DNA of 64,000 nucleotides, from NCBI GenBank assembly GCA_025736915.1, contig CP107049.1, positions 2,852,001-2,916,000 on the forward strand. Reading direction: 5' to 3'. This document shows, one piece after another, positions 58,140-64,000 of this stretch. The notes under the pieces were generated by a model. That model ran no database searches. It had not been told where the DNA came from and saw only the letters and a list, made by a program, of their open reading frames with translations. Source of the DNA: Acinetobacter nosocomialis. Its GTDB lineage: Bacteria; Pseudomonadota; Gammaproteobacteria; Pseudomonadales; Moraxellaceae. Both the position numbers and the translations under genes were made by a program. How positions within the stretch are numbered: the stretch's first letter is position 1; each line of letters begins with the position of its first letter.

Positions 58140-61100
58140 ATGAAATTTAGTAAAACTTTAAAACGCTGTATAGCGGGGGCAGTTGTGCTTTGTCATGTGG
58201 GGGTATTATCTGTACCCGCAATGGCTGCAATTGAACAAGAAGCCTTTGGTCGGGTGAAACCTGGTACGGAGGGTTCAGTAAGACCATCTGATCTGGAGCA
58301 GATGCAGGAACTAGTGAAAAAAATGCAAATGCGTTTGACGGATCTACATCCTAGGGGAAAAACCAGTGCATCACAATTAAAGAAATTAAACCAGCAGCAA
58401 GAATCATTAAGGGCAGCAACTGCCAAACAAATTCTAGGGCTACGCAGTAATATTGCCCAAGAAACAGCAAAAGCTGTTGCCGATATTCGTCTGGAAGCAC
58501 AGCAATTTAAAGCGAAGAAAGTTTCAAGCACTATCATTGCTCGACAGGAACAAACAGCTAAACTGATAGAACAACGCCAAACGATTATGGATGGATTGTT
58601 TGACCAGTTAGCAGCAGCCAAAGACACGGATAGCCGCGATGCTGCTTTAGATAAAATTTCAAATCAGATGGCTCAATGGGAACCAAAAAAATTACAGCGT
58701 AATTTTAAAGAGTTGCCTTGGGGACGACCAGATAGCAAAGTTCCAGCCCCAGTAACAGCACAAGATTTTAAAAAACTTGCACCAGCACTGGAACATTATC
58801 GAGTCAAGAACGATAAAATCACGATTAATCCAAATTACAAACCATTGGTGGATGCTTCAACATTAAATCCAGACCAACTTTGGAAACAAGCAACTCCAAC
58901 GGTGTTTAACAGTACCAGTGTAGGGCAATGGCAAAAAATTGCCTTTAATGGTATGACTTTAACAGATCAAAATAAATGGCCTGTACTGGCTTCACTCCCT
59001 GTGGCAACGCAGGCAGAAGATTTAAAGCCTAATGAAGATGTACAAATTAGCCAAGAGATTAAAGACCTCGCAGCACAACTGAATCATAATCCCGCAAAGA
59101 TTTATAAATGGGTCTATAACAACATTGAGTTTGTCCCAACCTATGGTTCGATACAGGGTTCAGCTTATACATTAGAAACTAAACGAGGTAATGCTACAGA
59201 TACCAGCAGTTTATTAATTGCTTTACTTCGTGCATCAGGTATTCCTGCCCGTTATGTATCAGGAACGATTGATGTACCTGCGGAAGTAGCGAAAGATTGG
59301 GTTGGTGGTGTGAATAACTTAGGTGCTGCAGCTAACTTAATTGGGCAAGGTGGTGTACCAAGTATCATTATGGCTAGTGGCGGTAAAGAAACCCATTTAC
59401 GCATGGAGCATATATGGGTTGAAGCTAAGTTAGACTTTGTACCAAGTAAAGGGGCAGTTCAGACCAGTGAACAAAATAACCCGAATGTTGAAGATAGCTG
59501 GGTGCCATTAGATGCTAGTTATAAGCGTTATGAACGTACTAAAGGTATAGATTTAGCCAAAGCTGTACCATTTGATGCCGAAGACTTTTTAAATAAAGCT
59601 CAGCAAGGCGCAACTGTTGATGAAGCCAATGGCAGTGTACAAAACCTCAATACCGCTAATATTGAAACAGCAACTCAAGCTTATCAAGATAAGATAACAG
59701 CTTACCTAAAACAGCAACATCCAACAGCAACTGTAGGTGATGTATTAGGCACAAGCAGAATCAAGACTTATAAAAGTAAGATGTTAAGTCCAGTACTGCC
59801 TTATGAAGTAGTTGCAGTAGTCCGCGACTATCACACCTTACCAGACACTATGCGTCATTACTTTCACTTAAATGTCTATGATGAAACTGACCCATATGCA
59901 TCTGAGACGGGAAGCTATGTCGTTCAGTTCAAGATTCCAAGCACTCAGTTACGTGGTAAGTCATTAGCCTTATCATTCCGCCCAACAACAGACGCCGATG
60001 CACAGACAATTGCCAATGCACTTCCAAAGCCTGATGCGAGTGGCAATATTGATCCTAGTAAGTTACCTAAGTCCTTATCGAGTTCCATTCGAATGACAGG
60101 AGAAATTACACTGGATGGGCAAGTATTAAAGACTTTACCAAGTTATGCTTTAGGGACAGAAATCCAAGCGCAAATGGGTTTTATAAGCCCAAACAATAAC
60201 TGGAGTTTACCAAACAAACAGTTTAATGCAGGTGGATACCATGCCATTGGTTATGATATGCAAGGAATTAGTAAATCCCAATTAGCGCGGTTAAAGGTTA
60301 AATTGCAAGCAGCTAAAAATAAAATTGAAAGTAAAGATGAAGCGCAAATTAAAAGCCTGACTGGCCATGATGTTACAGGTTCAATATTACAGGCAGTGGT
60401 ACAAAGTTACTTTAGCCTAAATAATGCGCAGGATGACGTTCAAGAAGGGCAATCAGGGATTATCAAGAATTCTTTTATGAGTTTTGGGACATTTTCTACA
60501 ACTCTACAAGGTGTATATAGCTGGGGAGTACTTAGAACAGCAAAATTTGCGGGAATGGTCATGGATATTGATCGTATAGGTTCAACAATTGTTGATAAGG
60601 ATAATAAACAAGCCAATTTATTAGCATTTATTCAACAACAAGGGCCACGCAAAAGTTTGAATGAAAATTTAGTACCAGAACAATTTTTTAATGACCCAAA
60701 GAGTATACAAAAAAATGTAGATGGTATAAGTGCGGTAAAAGTATTGAAACTGGCAAATGAGCAGGGACAAAAGATTTATCAAATAGATCAATCGAATGTG
60801 AATATACTTCTTCCCCAACTGAATCATGATAATCAAGTGATGACAGATATTAGTAATGCAGTAGCATCAGGTAAGATTGTTATTACTAGCCAAACAAAAG
60901 TTAATTTAGGTAGTTGGAGTGGAAGTGGATATATTATCACTGATCCTAATACAGGGAGTGGTGCTTATATGATTAGTGGCGGGTTAAATGGAGGAGCATT
61001 ACTACCATTGCTTTCAGGAGCTTTCGCTGGTATTGCAGCGGCTGCAATTTTTGGTATGGCTATACCAATATTTATCTCTGCAGGTATGGTATTAGCGCTT

Positions 61101-61370
61101 TTAGCCTTTTTTATTGGTATTTTAATATTAACTGCAGCTATTCTATATAATCTAAGTGTTTATGATGATGAGCAAGAATCATGTTTTTGGCAGTCTTTTG
61201 GTCTGGCACAAGCCATAGCTGGTGTACTATTGCCTACTTCAGATAAAACAGGCGGTAGATATGGGATAATGCTTCAAAGAATAATTGAAGGAATAGCTAC
61301 TGTAATTGGAATAACTACAGCTGCAACGATTCCTAATGATACATTGCCAGCTTGCATAAAAAAAATATAA
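58140..61370 (+). CDS. Secreted transglutaminase-fold protein, catalytic Cys replaced
   Basis: A 1076-residue exported protein starting 91 bases after the giant gene. The signal peptide ends near PAMA (residue 29). A coiled coil occupies about residues 45-165. The transglutaminase-like core spans about 310-470: RGNATDTSSLLIALLRASGIPARYVSG, MEHIWVEA and WVPLDASYKRY, giving His424 and Asp458. The expected Cys position is Ala352, so catalysis by the normal triad is unlikely. The middle is beta-rich and unrecognised. Residues about 945-1010 are Gly/Ala-rich and hydrophobic with two or three membrane segments, followed by a short soluble tail. It is probably co-transcribed with and partnered to the giant protein. 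Confidence 0.82.
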   Translation: MKFSKTLKRCIAGAVVLCHVGVLSVPAMAAIEQEAFGRVKPGTEGSVRPSDLEQMQELVKKMQMRLTDLHPRGKTSASQLKKLNQQQESLRAATAKQILGLRSNIAQETAKAVADIRLEAQQFKAKKVSSTIIARQEQTAKLIEQRQTIMDGLFDQLAAAKDTDSRDAALDKISNQMAQWEPKKLQRNFKELPWGRPDSKVPAPVTAQDFKKLAPALEHYRVKNDKITINPNYKPLVDASTLNPDQLWKQATPTVFNSTSVGQWQKIAFNGMTLTDQNKWPVLASLPVATQAEDLKPNEDVQISQEIKDLAAQLNHNPAKIYKWVYNNIEFVPTYGSIQGSAYTLETKRGNATDTSSLLIALLRASGIPARYVSGTIDVPAEVAKDWVGGVNNLGAAANLIGQGGVPSIIMASGGKETHLRMEHIWVEAKLDFVPSKGAVQTSEQNNPNVEDSWVPLDASYKRYERTKGIDLAKAVPFDAEDFLNKAQQGATVDEANGSVQNLNTANIETATQAYQDKITAYLKQQHPTATVGDVLGTSRIKTYKSKMLSPVLPYEVVAVVRDYHTLPDTMRHYFHLNVYDETDPYASETGSYVVQFKIPSTQLRGKSLALSFRPTTDADAQTIANALPKPDASGNIDPSKLPKSLSSSIRMTGEITLDGQVLKTLPSYALGTEIQAQMGFISPNNNWSLPNKQFNAGGYHAIGYDMQGISKSQLARLKVKLQAAKNKIESKDEAQIKSLTGHDVTGSILQAVVQSYFSLNNAQDDVQEGQSGIIKNSFMSFGTFSTTLQGVYSWGVLRTAKFAGMVMDIDRIGSTIVDKDNKQANLLAFIQQQGPRKSLNENLVPEQFFNDPKSIQKNVDGISAVKVLKLANEQGQKIYQIDQSNVNILLPQLNHDNQVMTDISNAVASGKIVITSQTKVNLGSWSGSGYIITDPNTGSGAYMISGGLNGGALLPLLSGAFAGIAAAAIFGMAIPIFISAGMVLALLAFFIGILILTAAILYNLSVYDDEQESCFWQSFGLAQAIAGVLLPTSDKTGGRYGIMLQRIIEGIATVIGITTAATIPNDTLPACIKKI

Positions 61371-61384
61371 CTTTGTTTAATAAT

Positions 61385-61413
61385 CCCAGAATATTTTAAT
61401 AAAATATTCTGGG
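61385..61413. repeat. Perfect 13-bp inverted repeat
   Basis: CCCAGAATATTTT/AAAATATTCTGGG with an AAT spacer lies 14 bases after the stop of the transglutaminase-fold gene. There is no T-run on either strand. It may be an mRNA 3'-end hairpin or a protein-binding site. Confidence 0.6.
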
Positions 61414-61426
61414 CAATGGTGAAAAT

Positions 61427-61558
61427 ATGAAATTGAGAGAATTTTTTTTTAAAGGAGTTATGTTGTTTTTTTTGATTATGTGGGGAATTACTGGAAATAA
61501 AATATTTTGCTATTCGGCACTTTTTGTTTTAATTGTCAATATTTTAATAGGCTTTTAA
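61427..61558 (+). CDS. 43-residue membrane micro-ORF
   Basis: A short open frame directly downstream of the transglutaminase-fold gene: MKLREFFFKGVMLFF then LIMWGITGNK and CYSALFVLIVNILIGF. Two hydrophobic helices are separated by a short polar turn. The ribosome site is weak (GGTGA). No homologue is recognised. Its position suits an accessory or protective partner of the hydrophobic tail of the preceding protein, but this is only inference and the frame may be untranslated. Confidence 0.35.
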   Translation: MKLREFFFKGVMLFFLIMWGITGNKIFCYSALFVLIVNILIGF

Positions 61559-61727
61559 TTGCTTTGAAGCGAATGGTAGATTGGTTTTAGGTGGCTGCCA
61601 TAGTTTTATAAAATTTTCCCATATAGAGTTAAATACAGGAGTGATAGGGTTTTACTACCTGATGCCATCAAGGGTGAGAAGGGGGGGATTGTGGTTCTAG
61701 TTGATTATATCTATATGACCAATTTAT

Positions 61728-61958
61728 ATGATTATTCTTTATTTTTTAATTGGATTTGGATTAAATGTGATCTCTTATAATATTGCTATCAATAATTTTC
61801 AAACTAAAAAAGCTCCATTAGTTGTGATGCTTTTAATATATTTAGTTGCTAATATAGTTATGATTGTTCTTCTTCCATTAATAAGTACTCATATTGGAAT
61901 ATACTTTTTAGTAAGTATTTTAATACCTTATGCTGCCGTCTGGCGAACAAATTTTTAG
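61728..61958 (+). CDS. 76-residue small membrane protein
   Basis: Starts at ATG 61728 (MIILYFLIGFGLNVI) and has two or three hydrophobic helices (about residues 2-20, 30-52 and 55-70) with a short basic loop (NNFQTKKAPL). There is no recognised family and the ribosome site is weak. The 169 bases before it (61559-61727) contain no clear gene, but carry degraded-looking coding text with a stretch readable as LLPDAIKGEKG in one frame, perhaps a relic. It is the second of three tiny membrane frames downstream of the large secreted pair. Confidence 0.4.
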   Translation: MIILYFLIGFGLNVISYNIAINNFQTKKAPLVVMLLIYLVANIVMIVLLPLISTHIGIYFLVSILIPYAAVWRTNF

Positions 61959-62088
61959 TTATATCTAGGATTTTAAATAACTGATGTTATATACTTTAAT
62001 TTATACTGCTCTAAATGCAAAAAGTGAAAAGTAGCTCAGAGTTGTAAAATTATTATTTAACATCAGTTGTTTTTTTAGGGGGATCGTT

Positions 62089-62259
62089 TTGCCAACTTGG
62101 TTTATTTTTTTTAGCTTTATTACTTTATTTATTTCTATCTTTTTTGTATATGTTTTTTTGAAAAATAGAAGATTTTCAATAAAACTATGCATTTTAATTT
62201 TTATTTTATGTATGCTAAATTTTTATTTATCTTTATTATTTTTAACTAAAAGTTTTTAA
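62089..62259 (+). CDS. 56-residue membrane micro-ORF (TTG start)
   Basis: A TTG start at 62089 is preceded by a good AGGGGG ribosome site at 62077-62082. It opens a 56-residue protein with two hydrophobic helices (FIFFSFITLFISIFFVYVFL and LCILIFILCMLNFYLSLLFL) joined by KNRRFSIK. It ends at TAA 62257-62259. It is too AT-rich for confident calling by composition, but the ribosome site favours translation. It lies between the 76-residue gene and the convergent pseudopilin operon. Confidence 0.45.
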   Translation: MPTWFIFFSFITLFISIFFVYVFLKNRRFSIKLCILIFILCMLNFYLSLLFLTKSF

Positions 62260-62332
62260 TAGTATTTTTTAGGTGTAAAAGTATTATTTAAAGTAAATAT
62301 TAATATACTTTACTGAAATATAAGTAAATTTT

Positions 62333-62794
62333 TTATAGTTGTGTTTGTGGGGCTTCTTGGATTTTAATTTCTAAATCTTGATAGTGGTTTGTTTTATAAT
62401 CACTTCGTAATTTTGAATTAATAATCTCACCCTTAGCAGTAGTCTTCACACCGATAATTTGTTTTTGCTCATCATAAATATAAATAAAGTATTGTTGTGT
62501 TAGAGGGTCTTTATATATCTGCCTTAGGTAACGCTTACAAGGATAAGTTTGACCATCACATAAAAGCTGTTTGATGTCTTTAGGTAAAACTTGATGAACT
62601 TGATAATAGTGTTCTAATGCTTTTATATATAGCTGTGCTGTACTAATAAAATCTTGTTCTTTAAGACGTTTCGTTTGTGTTGAGGTGATTTCGATATAGC
62701 TACCCAATAAAATACCATAAACCAAAATAAACCATAAGAAAAAAACATAGGTCATGCCTGTTTGGGCTTTACCAAGTTTGGTAATTGCTACCAT
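62333..62794 (-). CDS. Pseudopilin-like protein (FTYL-type) of a T2SS/T4P-like system
   Basis: A 153-residue protein starting at 62794, where AAGGGAG sits 9 bases upstream; a frame to 62815 lacks a site. The N-terminus QTGMTYVFFLWFILVYGILLG is a membrane helix preceded by Gly, as at a prepilin-peptidase site. It has no Glu at mature position 5, recalling the G-x-TY-x-x-LL pseudopilins. The rest (LYIKALEHYYQVHQVLPKDIKQLL, then KRYLRQIYKDPLT) matches the GspG-like globular pattern, including a disulfide-capable CDGQTYPC. It is the last gene of the operon. Confidence 0.75.
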   Translation of the reverse strand: MVAITKLGKAQTGMTYVFFLWFILVYGILLGSYIEITSTQTKRLKEQDFISTAQLYIKALEHYYQVHQVLPKDIKQLLCDGQTYPCKRYLRQIYKDPLTQQYFIYIYDEQKQIIGVKTTAKGEIINSKLRSDYKTNHYQDLEIKIQEAPQTQL

Positions 62795-63155
62795 CAATGG
62801 ATGCTCCCTTAGCATTACTTTTTATGTCATATACAACCTGTTCACCATCCATATTGATATATATAGGTTGCCAATTCGTTTGTTTAGTAATTGGATCAAC
62901 AGGAATATGTCTCAAATATTTTTCTCTAACAAGCTCATCTAAGTTTTTTGGATAATATCCTTTATCAGAATAAAAGCGGTCAATTGCAATCCGAATCGTT
63001 GCTAAATCGCTTTTAAGGGCAGATTCTTCTGCTTTGTCTAAGCTTTTAATATATCTCGGTAAAACAACGCTGAGTAATGATACAATAATGACCAGTACCA
63101 CCAAAATTTCAACTAATGTAAAACCACGCTCGATTTTACACTTACCATGTGTCAT
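62769..63155 (-). CDS. GspG-like pseudopilin
   Basis: A 128-residue major-pseudopilin-like protein. The leader ends in ERG, followed by FTLVEILVVLVIIVSLL (prepilin-peptidase site and Glu5). A GspG core with a DLATIRIAIDRFYSDKGYYPKNLDELV helix-loop and IPVDPITKQTNW follows. I prefer the ATG at 63155; 63167 is also open. It overlaps both neighbours by a few bases (62769-62794 and 63142-63155), so translation is coupled within a tight operon. Confidence 0.9.
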   Translation of the reverse strand: MTHGKCKIERGFTLVEILVVLVIIVSLLSVVLPRYIKSLDKAEESALKSDLATIRIAIDRFYSDKGYYPKNLDELVREKYLRHIPVDPITKQTNWQPIYINMDGEQVVYDIKSNAKGASIDGSNYQTW

Positions 63156-63615
63156 AACGAGTTCCATCTAAAGCGAGTTTTTTACTTTTGGAGTGTATAT
63201 CATAGACGTCATCTCCAGCTTCAGGAGCATCTGCAGGGCTAGCATAACTTCTAAGTGCCCATGATTCTGCTCCGCGAGTTTGATCAGGTACAAATGGATC
63301 GGTAGGAATACGTCTTAAAAAATAGATTTTCCGTCCCTTGATATCTTTTAAGTCAGGGACACCATCTACTAAATCAGTTAAGGTTTTGGGATAACCTGAA
63401 CTATCAATAGGCATATAAATTCTTCCTTCATCTACAGCTTGTTTATAATTATCTAAGGCTGTGCGTATTTGAATTAGAGCATCCTTTAATTCACGCTCTT
63501 GGCGACGTTTTTGATCTAATTGAATCAAAGGGAAAGCCATAGAAGCAATAATAGAAATGAGGGTAAGCGTTACCAACATTTCTACTAAAGTAAAGCCTTG
63601 AATCCTTGCCCACAT
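63142..63615 (-). CDS. Second GspG/PulG-like pseudopilin
   Basis: A 157-residue pseudopilin with a very short leader: MWARIQG then FTLVEMLVTLTLISIIASMAF. A long alpha helix (RRQERELKDALIQIRTALDNYKQAVDEG) is followed by YPKTLTDLVDGVPDL, FLRRIPTDPFVPD and the closing VYDIHSKSKKLALDGTRYDTW, the pattern of GspG-like proteins in operons with several pseudopilins. It begins 2 bases after the stop of the upstream partial gene. It is probably part of a T2SS- or Msh-like assembly whose ATPase and secretin would lie beyond the window. Confidence 0.88.
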   Translation of the reverse strand: MWARIQGFTLVEMLVTLTLISIIASMAFPLIQLDQKRRQERELKDALIQIRTALDNYKQAVDEGRIYMPIDSSGYPKTLTDLVDGVPDLKDIKGRKIYFLRRIPTDPFVPDQTRGAESWALRSYASPADAPEAGDDVYDIHSKSKKLALDGTRYDTW

Positions 63616-63617
63616 GA

Positions 63618-64000
63618 TTATTTTATTTCCACAGTTTTACGGTCGGAATGGTGACCAAATTGATCATGTGAAGTTGTTAAAGTAATTTCACCTTTGCCTT
63701 TATAACCAGATAGGGGTTGTAAGGTTAGCAAAGCGAGTGACTGTTGTTTGAGATCATCATTCACTAAAATTTCGATACCTTCTAAAGTAGTATTGTATGT
63801 AACTGATTGAGTAGCTTTGGTCATTAATCGAATATCAGATAAGTTAAAAGCATTTCGATCAAATTTAAGTAAGGCTTTTGAGCCTTTGGCAATCGAGTGA
63901 GCTTCTAATAGGACATTTAATGGATCAGTACTTATAACCTCCTCGGGTACATTTATATTAATAATATTTTCGGAGACGGTGTGTGACTCAGCAATTGGTT
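63618..64000 (-). CDS. C-terminal part of an unknown upstream gene (partial)
   Basis: The frame is open from the stop at 63618 through to the window edge, giving about 126 residues. The tail reads as alternating hydrophobic and charged strands (KALLKFDRNAFNLSDIRL, LEGIEILVNDD, LALLTLQPLSGYKGKGEITLTT), a beta-sandwich that reminds me of cohesin-like modules. Such a module is sometimes found at the end of secretin-type or secretion-related proteins. This comparison is weak; the gene cannot be named. It is the first visible gene of the leftward pseudopilin operon. Confidence 0.55.
   Translation of the reverse strand, partial: PIAESHTVSENIININVPEEVISTDPLNVLLEAHSIAKGSKALLKFDRNAFNLSDIRLMTKATQSVTYNTTLEGIEILVNDDLKQQSLALLTLQPLSGYKGKGEITLTTSHDQFGHHSDRKTVEIK

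Overview
The window is a piece of an Acinetobacter chromosome, most likely from the A. calcoaceticus-baumannii group. The evidence is the tmRNA tag ANDETYALAA, the gene order (ftsK, minCDE, rep, dut, argB, fur, pilTU, sbcCD, hemB, emrAB), AT-rich spacers and gammaproteobacterial core genes. The species cannot be fixed without a search. The first base lies inside ftsK and the last lies inside a leftward gene, so both end genes are partial.

Bases 1-39,100 are ordinary housekeeping sequence. They hold chromosome segregation and division-site selection (ftsK, minCDE), a two-gene membrane/acyltransferase unit, an OmpA-like lipoprotein, Rep helicase, dUTPase, sugar phosphomutase and N-acetylglutamate kinase, an OlsB-like acyltransferase, a class II glutamine amidotransferase, bacteriohemerythrin, rnfH/bamE/fur, the pilus retraction ATPases pilT/pilU, yggS, uppP, sbcCD, hemB with a thiO-like oxidase, the emrAB efflux pair and an exported gamma-glutamyltransferase. 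Intrinsic terminators separate most units. An unannotated small-RNA candidate lies on the minus strand near 29.34-29.55 kb.

Bases 39,239-45,465 are the accessory part. The tmRNA gene is followed by strongly AT-rich DNA with an OLD-like ATPase/TOPRIM gene paired with a D12-class adenine methyltransferase (a candidate phage-defence or restriction-type unit). After these come two unknown membrane proteins, a small lipoprotein and a remarkable GC-richer island of nested inverted repeats (45,065-45,309) that looks like a structured RNA or single-stranded-DNA element.

Bases 45,466-50,470 form a catabolic cluster: an OprD-type porin, an MFS transporter, a DapA-family lyase/dehydratase, and a divergent LysR regulator with a palindromic operator candidate. 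The substrate is unknown.

Bases 51,341-64,000 form an export-related locus. A 2235-residue secreted mosaic protein (alpha/alpha-toroid QW repeats, carboxypeptidase-regulatory-like beta-sandwiches, CARDB-like domains, eight calcium-binding FG-GAP/VCBS motifs) is followed by a 1076-residue transglutaminase-fold protein whose catalytic Cys position is Ala and whose C-terminus is hydrophobic. Then come three micro-ORFs for tiny membrane proteins. Facing them on the other strand is an operon of three pseudopilins, plus the tail of an upstream gene. I infer, but cannot prove, that the two large proteins are clients or surface partners of the pseudopilin-based machine. This locus, the ATPase/methyltransferase pair and the structured element are the best candidates for something undescribed.
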